Source: Epilithonimonas bovis DSM 19482 (GTDB taxonomy: Bacteria > Bacteroidota > Bacteroidia > Flavobacteriales > Weeksellaceae). From it: 64,000 bases of DNA. Position 1 is the stretch's first letter. Every line of letters starts with the position of its first letter. The notes under the pieces were generated by a model, which saw only the letters and a program-made list of their open reading frames with translations, had not been told where the DNA came from and made no database searches. The stretch is from assembly GCF_900108115.1 (NCBI RefSeq), contig NZ_FTPU01000009.1, positions 1 through 64,000 on the forward strand, in the 5' to 3' direction. A program made the position numbers and the translations under genes. Positions 48,093 through 56,344 of this stretch are shown in pieces.

Positions 48093-49004
48093 TTGAATTC
48101 CAAAACCATTATCGCTATTCTAATTGTTGCCTTAGTTTGGGGCACAACTTTTCTTGGTATCAAAATCGGTGTAGAAACTGTTCCGCCTTGGTTTGTTGCA
48201 GGTTTGCGTCAATTTTTAGCATCATTGATTCTTTTACCATTTTTAATTTTTACCAAAAATCTGAAATGGATTGGCTGGAAGAGTTTTAGAATTCAATTGA
48301 CTTTATCATCATTACTTTTAATCGGTGCCAATGGTTTGACAACGGTTGCAGAAAAAAATCTGACCAGTAGTTTGGCTTCTTTAATCAGTGCACTTTCTCC
48401 AGTTTTTATCTTCATTGGAAGTATGATTATCGGAATGGAAAAATTCACCATCAGAACTTTAATTGGTCTGTTGATGGGTTTTTTCGGTGTTGTTTTTATC
48501 TTTTGGGACGGTTTGAGAGAATTGGCCAATCCGGATTACAGAAACGGATTGATTGTGATGATTTTAGCATTACTTTGCTGGGCAAGCGGAACGATTTACA
48601 CGAAAAAGCTGCACGTTCAAAACAATAATCTTTTCCTGAATCTGTTTTACCAATTTGCTTGGGCAGGCATTATCCAATTGATTTTCGCTTTTTCCTTTTC
48701 AGATAAAATAGAATTTGAAACTTGGTCTGTAAAAAGTATTTCAGCTATTATTTATTTGGCAATTTTCGGCTCTGTTGTCGCATTTTTCTCTTATCATTAC
48801 CTGTTAAAAACGTTGCTGCCGACGCAGGTTTCTATGCTGTCTTATGTCAATACCGTTATCAGCATAGTTCTGAGTTGGCTGATTTTAAATGAGACTATTT
48901 CTGCAAAGTTTATTATCGCAACGGTTTTTATAATCAGTGGTGTTTTTATAATTAATTATAAACCAGGAATATTAAAAAAACGCCTGAGAAAAAGAGAAAT
49001 TTAA
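48093..49004 (+). CDS. EamA/DMT-family exporter
   Basis: About 303 residues with ten predicted membrane helices as two EamA repeats: IIAILIVALVWGTTFLGIKI (about 6-25) and LIVMILALLCWASGTIYTKK (about 153-172) are the paired first helices, with YHYLLKTLLPTQVSMLSYVNTVISIVLSWLILNETIS near the end. No ATG is available at the front; a TTG at 48093 gives MNSKTIIAIL and is preferred because the earlier TTG lies within the -7 box. DMT exporters release amino acids or metabolites; the substrate is unknown. It separates purE from purK on the opposite strand. Confidence 0.85.
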   Translation: MNSKTIIAILIVALVWGTTFLGIKIGVETVPPWFVAGLRQFLASLILLPFLIFTKNLKWIGWKSFRIQLTLSSLLLIGANGLTTVAEKNLTSSLASLISALSPVFIFIGSMIIGMEKFTIRTLIGLLMGFFGVVFIFWDGLRELANPDYRNGLIVMILALLCWASGTIYTKKLHVQNNNLFLNLFYQFAWAGIIQLIFAFSFSDKIEFETWSVKSISAIIYLAIFGSVVAFFSYHYLLKTLLPTQVSMLSYVNTVISIVLSWLILNETISAKFIIATVFIISGVFIINYKPGILKKRLRKREI

Positions 49005-49064
49005 GATCCGAAACGTATTGTCTGGAATCATTTTTGCAAAAACCCTACTTATGGATTAAATGTT

Positions 49065-49072
49065 TATATTTG
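49065..49072 (+). promoter_or_regulatory. -7 promoter box of the helical lipoprotein gene
   Basis: TATATTTG, 34 bases before the ATG at 49107. Confidence 0.55.
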
Positions 49073-49106
49073 CGAAACAATCTATTTAACATTAAAATTA
49101 TTAACA

Positions 49107-49517
49107 ATGAAAAAAATTTTTGTAATAGCTACTACAGCTGCATTATTGTTGACATCTTGTAAAAAAGAAGAACAAACTGTTGTAACAGACCAGAACAATG
49201 ATACTGTTGCAGTCGTAACAACTGAAACCACTCCGCTTACAGAAGTAGAAGCCAAAGCTAAGGTAGATCAGGCACAAGCAGACCTGGACGCTGCCATCAA
49301 AAAAGGTGACAAGGATGCAGAAACAGCAGCCAGAAAGGCGCTGGCCGATGCCAATACTGCTTGGGAATCTACAAAAACTGCAGTTGACAAAACAGCTAAA
49401 GATGTAAAACAGGATGTAGATAATGCTGCGCAGGATACCAAAGAAGCAACAAAAAAAGCGACTGAAGATGCCAAAAATGCTTATAACAATGCATTGGATA
49501 AGGCTAAGGCCAAATAA
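49107..49517 (+). CDS. Helical Ala/Lys-rich lipoprotein
   Basis: 136 residues. MKKIFVIATTAALLLTSCKK is a lipoprotein signal (lipobox LTSC). After a Thr/Val-rich linker the protein is almost pure Ala, Lys, Asp and Thr in heptad-like helices (VEAKAKVDQAQADLDAAIKK, DAETAARKALADANTAWEST, VKQDVDNAAQDTKEATKKAT), resembling LEA or Lpp-like coiled coils. It probably forms an elongated helical envelope lipoprotein, perhaps stress-related. No domain family is assigned. Own -7 box and a shared terminator with purK. Confidence 0.7.
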   Translation: MKKIFVIATTAALLLTSCKKEEQTVVTDQNNDTVAVVTTETTPLTEVEAKAKVDQAQADLDAAIKKGDKDAETAARKALADANTAWESTKTAVDKTAKDVKQDVDNAAQDTKEATKKATEDAKNAYNNALDKAKAK

Positions 49518-49617
49518 AATTTACAAAAAACAAAGAGGAAGTCTCATAACTCAATGATGTGGGTTGAGAATCGTCTGTACAAAAACCATTATCAGACAGG
49601 AGGTCGAGAAAAAACAT

Positions 49618-49659
49618 AAAAAAAGGCTGTTTTCACGAGTTATGATACAGCCTCTTTTT
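49618..49659. terminator. Terminator shared with purK
   Basis: AAAAGGCTGT pairs with ACAGCCTCTTT around about 16 bases; A and T runs on both sides. Confidence 0.65.
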
Positions 49660-50770
49660 ATTCGGAAACTACTTTTACAAGTGATTTGATATGAATCAGT
49701 TTTTCCATCAGTTCTTCTCGTGAATTGGCCAGAACGTTGATGTGCCCCATTTTTCTGCCGGGTTTTGTTTCGGTTTTACCATATAGATGAACGTAAGTTT
49801 CAGGTAATTTCAGGACTTCTTCCAAGCCTTTATATTTTACTTTTCCAGAGTGATTTTCTTCTCCGACAAGATTCAGCATTCCTGAAAATCCGAATGCGTC
49901 TGTATCCGCCAAAGGACTGTTTGTTACAACTCTATAAAATTGTTCGAACTGAGAATTGGCATTGCCTTCTTGTGATTGATGCCCAGAATTATGCAGTCTT
50001 GGTGCAGTTTCATTCACCCAAACTTTTCCATTTTTATCAAGGAATAATTCTATGGCAAAAAGTCCTGCAGAATCTGCACTTCGGATGAACTGATTTGCAA
50101 TGACATCAATCTGTTTCTGAGTTTCTTTCGAAATATCAGCTGGACAAATATTGAAATCGAGAAGATTAAGTTTTGGGTCTGCAACCATTTCAGTCACTGG
50201 AAAAGTTTTCACTTCTCCGTTTTCGTTTTTAGCAACAATTACAGATAATTCTTTATCGATATCAACCAGATTTTCCAAAACAGATTCCTGAGTCCAAAGA
50301 TTTCTCCAATCGTCATTGGAACGAATCAATTGAACGCCTTTTCCGTCATAACCGCCTGTATTTAGCTTTTGAACAAACGGAATTTGGATTTTGATTTCGT
50401 CCTCACTTCCGTCCATTATTTCAAATTCGGGAGATGGAATTCTGTTGTCTTCATAAAATTGTTTCTGAAGAATCTTCTGCTGAATGATTTTGATGATTTT
50501 AGAATTTGGAACTACTTTTATACCTTGATTTTCAAGTTCTTCAAGTGCATCAGCATTCACATGTTCTATCTCAATCGTAACCACGTCTTTGCCCTCGCCA
50601 AACTGAAGAACATCATCATAATTATTGAAATCCCCTTTGGTAAAATGAGAAATATTGGCACAGGAACAATCCGCGTTGGGATCCAGAACATAGAATTCAT
50701 CATCATATTTCAATGCTTCCTGAATGAACATTCGACCGAGTTGTCCGCCTCCTAAAATTCCTATTTTCAT
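49658..50770 (-). CDS. purK: 5-(carboxyamino)imidazole ribonucleotide synthase
   Basis: 370 residues of ATP-grasp fold. KIGILGGGQLGRMFIQEALKY (about 2-22) is the PurK N-terminus; VVTIEIEHVNADALEEL (about 64), PFVQKLNTGGYDGKGVQLI (about 131-149, ATP-grasp loop), FAIELFLDKNGKVWVNETAPRLHNSGHQS (about 240-268, metal site) and GRKMGHINVLA (about 340) follow. It carboxylates AIR with bicarbonate and ATP, feeding PurE. In many Bacteroidota purK and purE are neighbours; here an exporter and a lipoprotein on the other strand lie between. Confidence 0.96.
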   Translation of the reverse strand: MKIGILGGGQLGRMFIQEALKYDDEFYVLDPNADCSCANISHFTKGDFNNYDDVLQFGEGKDVVTIEIEHVNADALEELENQGIKVVPNSKIIKIIQQKILQKQFYEDNRIPSPEFEIMDGSEDEIKIQIPFVQKLNTGGYDGKGVQLIRSNDDWRNLWTQESVLENLVDIDKELSVIVAKNENGEVKTFPVTEMVADPKLNLLDFNICPADISKETQKQIDVIANQFIRSADSAGLFAIELFLDKNGKVWVNETAPRLHNSGHQSQEGNANSQFEQFYRVVTNSPLADTDAFGFSGMLNLVGEENHSGKVKYKGLEEVLKLPETYVHLYGKTETKPGRKMGHINVLANSREELMEKLIHIKSLVKVVSE

Positions 50771-50798
50771 TTGTAGACTTTTATTTTTTGATTATCAG

Positions 50799-50898
50799 AT
50801 GAAACGAAAGCGTTTCACTTTTTATACTTATTTTAAACGCAAAGTGCGTTAAGGTTTTTTTTAATTTTGTTGAAAATATTTTTAAGTCCGCAAAGCCG
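50799..50898. repeat. Short dispersed repeats upstream of purK
   Basis: A GAAACG / CGTTTC hairpin within ATGAAACGAAAGCGTTTCA (50804-50820), close to ATGAAACGCTTTGCGTTCCA at 46482; then AACGCAAAGTGCGTT, a 6-base stem, and CGCAAAG-type words. No coding sequence seen. Confidence 0.4.
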
Positions 50899-50930
50899 TA
50901 AAACTTGGCAAAGACTAAAAATTTGTTCAT

Positions 50931-51371
50931 TTACTTTTTACAATTATCTTTTCTTCTTGTATCAATGATGTATTGGATCTTCCACTCATTATTTGTCTTT
51001 ACCAATTGGAAAGAATTGACACCACAATGTGAGAATTTTCCCTGGTAATAAAATTCATAAGGTGTCCAGACCGAAGCCAAATTACCGTCAACCAAAATAT
51101 TTGAAAATACAATTTTCTCATCAAGGCTTCCTTTCTCTGCTTTGGAAATACTTACGGCAAAATCTTTGATACTTTCAGTCTTCACCTCTCCGTTTTTGGT
51201 TATCGTCTGCAAAATTGCATTGTTTGAAAAAGATTGGTTGATCTTTGTCGAATCCGAGGTTTTCATCCCTTCAAACAGACCGTTTACAGAAGCTTTTATC
51301 AAATCCGTTTCAGATGCCTGAGAAAAAACAAAGGTTGAAGCTAAAATTAAGCACAATGACAAGATTTTCAT
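50931..51371 (-). CDS. Exported NTF2/SnoaL-like protein
   Basis: 146 residues. Signal peptide MKILSLCLILASTFVFSQ; the mature part ETDLIKASVNGLFEGMKTSDSTKINQSFSNNAILQTI (about 21-57) and ASVWTPYEFYYQGKFSHCGVNSFQLVKTNNEWKIQYI (about 99-135) follow the NTF2-like cone pattern of SnoaL/lumazine-binding-like proteins (PF12893-type). Such exported members have been called putative lumazine-binding proteins; no activity is shown. Two Cys near the C-terminus may form a disulfide. Single gene. Confidence 0.72.
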   Translation of the reverse strand: MKILSLCLILASTFVFSQASETDLIKASVNGLFEGMKTSDSTKINQSFSNNAILQTITKNGEVKTESIKDFAVSISKAEKGSLDEKIVFSNILVDGNLASVWTPYEFYYQGKFSHCGVNSFQLVKTNNEWKIQYIIDTRRKDNCKK

Positions 51372-51453
51372 ATTTAGATTTTATTGATTTAACATTTTAT
51401 ATGTCCGCTCTTCATCATTTTTATTAAATTCCAAATCATTGCGATTTAAATAA

Positions 51454-51990
51454 TTATTTGATTTTTAAATAACCCAGCGTCATTGGATTATCCTGGTTTC
51501 CAGCCTCCGATTTTCTAAGAATAACAGAATATTTTTGCCTGGTCTCGCCCGACAACAGATCATTGACGTTATAAACATCATCGATATCCACGCCTAATTT
51601 GTTATCGATATGGCTCACTGCATTTTCAAAACCCATTGTTTTGTAGAATTTGGTCTGCTTGGCTCTTTTTATAACCTCACTTAGGGATTGTGCCACCATC
51701 AAGTGCTGTTCATGAAATTCTTCAAAATGCCCGGGCTGGTAACCACCCAGATTGATAAAAAATAAATCTTCTGAAGGTTTTTCTGCAGTTTTGTCCACAA
51801 TCTCCACTGCATAGCCATCTGCAAAACGCACTTCCTGGTAAGCATCGATATGGAGTTTGGTGTCTTTCCAAAAAGCTTTGATCTCCGGAATAAGATCTTC
51901 CAGACATTCTGCAATCCCGAAAAACACATCGTGCTGCTCAATATGGCGGCCAGTGGGTGTGGCGCCCAAAATCACATAAAATAACTTCAT
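51454..51990 (-). CDS. DUF1543 domain protein
   Basis: 178 residues from the ATG at 51990 (MKLFYVILGATPTGRHIEQHDV). The frame upstream to 52011 begins at a TTG lying inside a TATTTTTG box (minus, 52009-52016). The protein has two similar halves: GRHIEQHDVFFGIAECLEDL near 14 and LFFINLGGYQPGHFEEFHEQHLMVAQSLSEVIKRA near 80, the latter the DUF1543 signature with its Gly-Gly-Tyr and His residues. No function is known. Cytoplasmic. Divergent from the TauE gene, with a 240-base gap. Confidence 0.82.
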   Translation of the reverse strand: MKLFYVILGATPTGRHIEQHDVFFGIAECLEDLIPEIKAFWKDTKLHIDAYQEVRFADGYAVEIVDKTAEKPSEDLFFINLGGYQPGHFEEFHEQHLMVAQSLSEVIKRAKQTKFYKTMGFENAVSHIDNKLGVDIDDVYNVNDLLSGETRQKYSVILRKSEAGNQDNPMTLGYLKIK

Positions 51991-52008
51991 CAGAAAATAA
52001 CTGTTTCG

Positions 52009-52016
52009 CAAAAATA
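52009..52016 (-). promoter_or_regulatory. -7 promoter box of the DUF1543 gene
   Basis: TATTTTTG on the minus strand, 18 bases before the ATG at 51990. Confidence 0.5.
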
Positions 52017-52217
52017 GTTATTTAATACAAGTTTTGAACAACTATACTGCTGCAAATGCCATCATTTTTGAATGAATTACAGTGCATAAAAATTTACGAA
52101 TCGATCTCTACAAAAATGACCAAAATGTTCAATTCCTACAATGTTAATAGGCTATATATGAATTAATTATTTCGAAAAAAAATCAATTTTTGCTGACCAA
52201 AATCTTCTACAAAACTT

Positions 52218-52225
52218 TATATTTG
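52218..52225 (+). promoter_or_regulatory. -7 box four bases from the TauE start codon
   Basis: TATATTTG, then CGGG and ATG. With the normal distance to the transcription start, the mRNA would begin at or very near the ATG. Confidence 0.65.
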
Positions 52226-52229
52226 CGGG

Positions 52230-53060
52230 ATGTCAGAAATCATAATTCTCTTTTTTGGAGCTATTGCTGCCGGATTGATGGGTTCTCTTACAGGATTGGG
52301 CGGCGGTGTCATCATTATTCCTCTACTTACACTTGGTTTAGGTGTTCCGATGCATTATGCAATTGGTGCTTCGCTTATTTCTGTAATCGGAACCTCTTCA
52401 GGCGCTGCAGTAGCTTTTGTAAAAGAAGGCTTTACCAATATGCGGATCGGGATGTTCCTGGAAATCGCAACCACTGCTGGTGCCGTAACTGGCGCTCTGG
52501 TATCCGGATTCCTGAATCCCAACACCATTGGGATTATCTTCGCAAGTATCCTCATACTGACCGTCATACTGAATCTGAGAGGAAAACCCGATCATCAGGA
52601 AGCTATTATCAAAGGTAGCCTGGAAGAAAAACTGAAACTGTATGGTACTTTTCCTGACAAAGACGGGATCAAGAGTTATGCCGCCAGAAACAGTATTGGA
52701 GGATTCCTGATGATGGTTTTTGCAGGCGCCATGTCCGGGCTATTGGGCATTGGTTCTGGTGCTCTCAAAGTTTTGGCAATGGATAATATGATGAAGCTCC
52801 CCTTCAAAGTATCTACCACGACCAGTAATTTTATGATTGGTGTAACAGCTGTCGCCGGTGCTTTGATTTATTTCCAAAGAGGACAGATTATTCCTGTTAT
52901 CGCGGCTCCTGTTTTGATTGGCGTGGTGGTAGGAAGTTTTATTGGATCCAAAACGCTGATGGTTTCTAAAACCAAGAAGCTAAAAACATTTTTCGCTATT
53001 GTGATTACGCTACTTTCCGTGTATATGATGTATAATGGCATAAACAAAAATTTCCAGTAA
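52230..53060 (+). CDS. TauE/SafE-family (TSUP) exporter
   Basis: 276 residues with about eight membrane helices. GAIAAGLMGSLTGLGGGVIIIPLLTLGLGVPMHYAIGASLISVIGTS (about 11-57) is the first TSUP repeat with its Gly-rich turn, and GAMSGLLGIGSGALKVLAMDNMMKLPFKVSTTTSNFMIGVTA (about 167-208) the second. The family moves sulfite, sulfoacetate or other organosulfur anions across the inner membrane. A soluble insert (about 115-150) is between the halves. The DUF1634 gene overlaps the stop by one base, a common pairing, so the two proteins probably form a complex. Predicted leaderless mRNA. Confidence 0.9.
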   Translation: MSEIIILFFGAIAAGLMGSLTGLGGGVIIIPLLTLGLGVPMHYAIGASLISVIGTSSGAAVAFVKEGFTNMRIGMFLEIATTAGAVTGALVSGFLNPNTIGIIFASILILTVILNLRGKPDHQEAIIKGSLEEKLKLYGTFPDKDGIKSYAARNSIGGFLMMVFAGAMSGLLGIGSGALKVLAMDNMMKLPFKVSTTTSNFMIGVTAVAGALIYFQRGQIIPVIAAPVLIGVVVGSFIGSKTLMVSKTKKLKTFFAIVITLLSVYMMYNGINKNFQ

Positions 53061-53446
53061 TGAGAAACCAACCATTTACAGATCTTGACCTCAACCGCTC
53101 CGTGGGCAATCTACTGAGACTGGGCGTGATACTTTCGGTTGCCACATCTTTGATTGGCTTTATCAAGCTCTTTACAGAAGGTTTTAAAATGCCCAGGAAA
53201 TACAATCTTCTCAATATGGGTGATTCCTCAGAAAAAGTCTGGGGAAGTTTTTGGGATTCGCTGTGCAAAGGTGAAGGAATGGCGATTATTCAGCTCGGGA
53301 TTCTACTCCTGATCCTTACACCGCTGGTAAGGATTATATTTGCCTTAATTGGTTACCTGAAAGAAAAAGACTACACGTATGTGGTTATTTCGCTGATTGT
53401 GCTAACCATTATGCTCGTCAGCTTTCTCACAGGTTACGCCCATTAG
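53060..53446 (+). CDS. DUF1634 membrane protein
   Basis: 128 residues with three membrane helices: LNRSVGNLLRLGVILSVATSLIGFIKLF (about 10-37), GMAIIQLGILLLILTPLVRIIFALIGYL (about 73-100) and YTYVVISLIVLTIMLVSFLTG (about 105-125). DUF1634 proteins accompany TSUP exporters across many bacteria and likely act as small subunits. The start codon overlaps the TauE stop (TAATG), indicating translational coupling. A heptamer array follows the stop codon. Confidence 0.85.
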   Translation: MRNQPFTDLDLNRSVGNLLRLGVILSVATSLIGFIKLFTEGFKMPRKYNLLNMGDSSEKVWGSFWDSLCKGEGMAIIQLGILLLILTPLVRIIFALIGYLKEKDYTYVVISLIVLTIMLVSFLTGYAH

Positions 53447-53447
53447 T

Positions 53448-53496
53448 ATGAATGATAATTGATTTTCAAAGTCTATCATCTATCATCCTGTTATCT
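53448..53496. repeat. Heptamer array H11 after DUF1634
   Basis: ATAATTG, ATTTTCA, AAGTCTA, TCATCTA, TCATCCT in strict 7-base phase, between two convergent genes. It shares ATAATTG with H3/H8/H10 and AAGTCTA with H2. Confidence 0.65.
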
Positions 53497-53503
53497 TTTT
53501 ATG

Positions 53504-53881
53504 TTAGTTTTCGTAAAATTCTAAAGGCAAATTATCAGGATCGATGGTAAAAAAGAATTTCTTGTCTGTAAATTCATCAATCCTGATTTCCTCACAATCC
53601 AAACCTTTTTGAACTAATTCACTTCGTTTTTCCTGAACATCATCAACTGAAAAAGCGAGATGACGCAGTCCGCAGCTTTCTGGCCTTGACGGGCGTTTTG
53701 GAGGATTTGGGAAAGAAAATAATTCGATAATATAATGATCTCCGATTGCTAAATCCAACTTGTAAGATTGTCTCTCTTCACGGTAAACTTCCCGAATGAT
53801 GTTGAGCCCCAGAACTTCGGTATAGAACTTTTTGGAGACTTCGTAATTGGAACAGATAATGGCGATGTGATGGATTTGCAT
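53504..53881 (-). CDS. Glyoxalase/VOC-family protein
   Basis: 125 residues from the ATG at 53881 (MQIHHIAIICSNYEVSKKFY), which begins at the conserved first strand; the frame is open to 53914 but the extra eleven residues are not family-like. VOC metal ligands: His5 region, Glu in YIIELFSFP (about 59), His in CGLRHLAFSVDD (about 75-86) and Glu in PLEFYE near the C-terminus. NPPKRPSRPESCGLRH resembles the SMU1112c/YwbC subgroup of lactoylglutathione-lyase-like proteins; the substrate is unknown. Single gene between a heptamer array and a palindromic repeat. Confidence 0.82.
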   Translation of the reverse strand: MQIHHIAIICSNYEVSKKFYTEVLGLNIIREVYREERQSYKLDLAIGDHYIIELFSFPNPPKRPSRPESCGLRHLAFSVDDVQEKRSELVQKGLDCEEIRIDEFTDKKFFFTIDPDNLPLEFYEN

Positions 53882-53916
53882 TTTCTTAAATGATTCATTA
53901 TTAATAAAACTCAATA

Positions 53917-53967
53917 TTTGTCATCCCGTAGGAATCTAAGCCGTGGAGATTCCTACGGAATGACAAA
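53917..53967. repeat. Long palindromic repeat (TGTCATTCCGTAGG type)
   Basis: 21-base arms 53917-53937 and 53947-53967, pairing at 20 of 21 positions plus one G-T, around AAGCCGTGG. MITE/REP-like; such TTTGTCATTCC...GAATGACAAA palindromes are, from memory, dispersed in flavobacterial genomes. Confidence 0.75.
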
Positions 53968-53997
53968 AACGCAGGCTAATTGTAACGCTATAATTTC

Positions 53998-54032
53998 ACT
54001 TCTGACTTCCGACATTCAGCTTCTGACCTTTC
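53998..54032. repeat. Heptamer array H12 at the mvaD 3' end
   Basis: ACTTCTG, ACTTCCG, ACATTCA, GCTTCTG, ACCTTTC in strict phase, running up to the mvaD stop codon. Confidence 0.65.
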
Positions 54033-55102
54033 TAAAACCTCATCACATCCTTCACTACGCCACCATTTTGCGTCAAAGGAACAAGCTCTGTTTTGATAAA
54101 ATCTGTAATTCTCTTGTTATCAATATCATCAGGAAAAAGTAGATGGACATTAGCACCGGCATCTAGGGTGAAGAATAACGCCAGACCAGTAATTTTCCTG
54201 AATTCCCAAATCTTATTGATGACTTGCAAAGTTCCTGTTTGCATCAAAATGAAAGCTGGTTCGCTCATCATCATCATGGCATGTAGTGTCAATGCCTCGT
54301 GTTCTACCAATTGGATAAAACCTCCCATATCGCCCGTTTCCAGAATGGTTTTCAGTTTGGCAAAATTCTCGTGCGCTTCCTGGAACCGTCTTTCGGCATA
54401 AGGATTCGTATTCATCAAGCCGTGGCCAACGGTGGAAGAGACGGATTTCTGACCCTCATGAATCAATAAAACCCAATCGTTGAAATTTTTGAAAATTGGA
54501 TGAATTTCTTCATTAGGATAAGGTACTGCAAATAAATCCGAACTCCCTTCTACTTCCTTGGTTTTCCCCCAAACCACCAAACCATCGTAAAGGCTTCGGC
54601 AAGCACTTCCGCTTCCTAATCTTGCAAGAAAACTGGATTTTTTATCCTTTGTCAGGCTGAAGCTCTCGAAGTCTTCTTCTTTAACAGTAAAAATCTCATC
54701 AAGATTCAGCAGGCATTTGGCAATTGCTCCAAAACCTGAAGCGGAACTTGCAATCCCGGAACTGTGAGGAAAGGTATTTTCGGTTTTGATGGTATATTTC
54801 CCTTTTAGGATCCAAGGTAAATAAAGCTCGATATTTCTAAAATATTTTTCTATTTTCTCTGCGAATTTTTTTTCTTCGTTCCCCGCTAACCAAGTCTGAA
54901 CAGAAAAATCTTCTCCCGCCAAAAACTCCATTGATGTATTGGTTCTGCAATGGTTCAACGTGTAGCTGATACTTGGATTAGCCGGGATTTGATTGTCGTA
55001 TTTCCCCCAATATTTTATCAATGCGATATTGGAAGGACAGCTTGCTGAAACGAGTTGATTGGATATTTCAAATTTGGGATTTCCCAAAAATTCTTGCGTC
55101 AT
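54032..55102 (-). CDS. mvaD: Diphosphomevalonate decarboxylase
   Basis: 356 residues of GHMP-kinase fold. ASCPSNIALIKYWGKYDNQIPANPSISYTL (about 20-49) is the MvaD signature, ENTFPHSSGIASSASGFGAIAKCL (about 108-131) the ATP loop, and LARLGSGSACRSLYDGLVVW (about 158-177) the next conserved block. The ATP-driven decarboxylation gives isopentenyl diphosphate in the mevalonate pathway, which Flavobacteriia use instead of MEP. Other mevalonate genes are not in the window. The stop codon lies within a heptamer array. Confidence 0.95.
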   Translation of the reverse strand: MTQEFLGNPKFEISNQLVSASCPSNIALIKYWGKYDNQIPANPSISYTLNHCRTNTSMEFLAGEDFSVQTWLAGNEEKKFAEKIEKYFRNIELYLPWILKGKYTIKTENTFPHSSGIASSASGFGAIAKCLLNLDEIFTVKEEDFESFSLTKDKKSSFLARLGSGSACRSLYDGLVVWGKTKEVEGSSDLFAVPYPNEEIHPIFKNFNDWVLLIHEGQKSVSSTVGHGLMNTNPYAERRFQEAHENFAKLKTILETGDMGGFIQLVEHEALTLHAMMMMSEPAFILMQTGTLQVINKIWEFRKITGLALFFTLDAGANVHLLFPDDIDNKRITDFIKTELVPLTQNGGVVKDVMRF

Positions 55103-55169
55103 AATGTAGCTTTTGGCAATCAGCTTTTGGCGGATTGCATTTGGTTGGCTAATTTAAGAATTAATACAT

Positions 55170-55198
55170 CTTTGTCAAAGTCCTGAACTTTGACAAAG
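55170..55198. repeat. CTTTGTCAAAGT palindrome
   Basis: Perfect 12-base arms CTTTGTCAAAGT / ACTTTGACAAAG around CCTGA. It could act as a terminator or be a small dispersed element. Confidence 0.6.
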
Positions 55199-55290
55199 CT
55201 AAGAAAGCAACTTTTCTGTAACATTTTTGTCTTTTTTAAACTAATTTTGTGGAGTTTTAAAAATCGTCGAAAGAAAGACGAAACCCAAAT

Positions 55291-55387
55291 ATAGCCCCGA
55301 TGGCAGCGGCATCCTTTTTTGTTTAGCTTCGGCAGGCTCGGCCTGACAGCAAACAAAAAAGATATAGCGGACAGCGGGTTGGAATAG
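55291..55387. repeat. Structured intergenic element A2
   Basis: Shares AGCGGCATCCTTTTTT (55305-55320) and AAAAAAGATA plus TAGCGGACAGC (55355-55375) with A1 at 14.2 kb, while the hairpin between is different: CAGGC / GCCTG within a TTTTTTGTTT / AAACAAAAAA stem. Confidence 0.72.
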
Positions 55388-55437
55388 TGAACCGAAGGAC
55401 CAATCTTGTTGCTCCTAAAAAATTAAAAAACATCTGT

Positions 55438-56343
55438 ATGCTGAAAGCAGAAAATATCAAAAAAACGTACAACGCCGGAAAAAAAATTGCACTTCAGGAC
55501 TTCTCTATTGAAGTTCCAACTGCAAGTATTTATGGGCTTTTAGGCCCTAATGGTGCCGGAAAAACTTCTTTTATCCGAATCATTAATCAAATTACTCAGG
55601 CTGACGAAGGGAATGTCTGGATTGATGGCGAAAAACTGAATCCGGAACACATAAAAAACATCGGGTACATGCCGGAAGAACGCGGTCTTTACAAGAATAT
55701 GACGGTGGGCGACCAGCTTCTGTATTTTGGTGAGCTGAAAGGGATGTCCCGCCAGGAAGCACTTTCGCAGGCAAAATTCTGGTTTGAGCAGCTGAATATC
55801 GACCAGTGGTGGAAGAAAAAACTGAGCGAACTTTCCAAAGGAATGGCGCAGAAAATCCAGTTTGTGGTGACGGTTCTACACCGCCCAAAATTGCTGATCC
55901 TGGATGAGCCTTTTTCGGGTTTTGACCCTGTAAATGCGAACCTTATCAAGGACCAGATCATCCGCCTGAAAAACGAGGGAACAACCATCATTCTCTCAAC
56001 ACACCGAATGGAAAGTGTGGAGGAAATGTGTGATTTTGTAGCGCTCATCAACAATTCTAAGAAAGTTCTAGACGGGAAGGTTTTTGATGTTCGGGAACAG
56101 TTTAAACAGAATGTTTTCTCTGTGGTTTTGTCCGACGTGAATGCCGAAAACCTGGAAGAATTGACAAGAAAATACCAAATCGAAAATCTTGGAACCGGAA
56201 ATGGGTTATTCAGTTTTGAGCTGAAAAATCCCGAGCATCAAACTGTTCTTTTGCAGGATCTTGTAAAAACCGGAACGATCCGGACTTTTAATGAGAAAAT
56301 CCCAAGCATGAACGAGGTTTTCATCAATGCAGTGAAGGCATAA
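55438..56343 (+). CDS. ABC exporter ATP-binding protein
   Basis: 301 residues from the ATG at 55438 (MLKAENIKKTYNAGKKIAL); the upstream extension to 55387 overlaps the end of element A2 and is not family-like. Walker A GPNGAGKTS (about 36-44), Q-loop in IGYMPEERGLYKNMTVG, signature LSKGMAQKIQ (about 133-142), Walker B LLILDEPFSGFDP (about 152-164) and ILSTHRMESVEEM with the switch His. The C-terminal ~90 residues resemble the DUF4162-like tail of NatA-type proteins. It energises the permease encoded 120 bases downstream; Na+ or drug export is typical of the family. Confidence 0.92.
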   Translation: MLKAENIKKTYNAGKKIALQDFSIEVPTASIYGLLGPNGAGKTSFIRIINQITQADEGNVWIDGEKLNPEHIKNIGYMPEERGLYKNMTVGDQLLYFGELKGMSRQEALSQAKFWFEQLNIDQWWKKKLSELSKGMAQKIQFVVTVLHRPKLLILDEPFSGFDPVNANLIKDQIIRLKNEGTTIILSTHRMESVEEMCDFVALINNSKKVLDGKVFDVREQFKQNVFSVVLSDVNAENLEELTRKYQIENLGTGNGLFSFELKNPEHQTVLLQDLVKTGTIRTFNEKIPSMNEVFINAVKA

Positions 56344-56344
56344 T

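Noticed and set aside
52398-52595. Minus-strand frames inside the TauE gene
   Set aside because: Shadows of the sense frame, with no promoter or family similarity.
55592-55888. 98-codon minus-strand frame inside the ABC ATPase gene
   Set aside because: Antisense to conserved ATPase codons; Arg/Pro/Ser-rich composition typical of a shadow frame.
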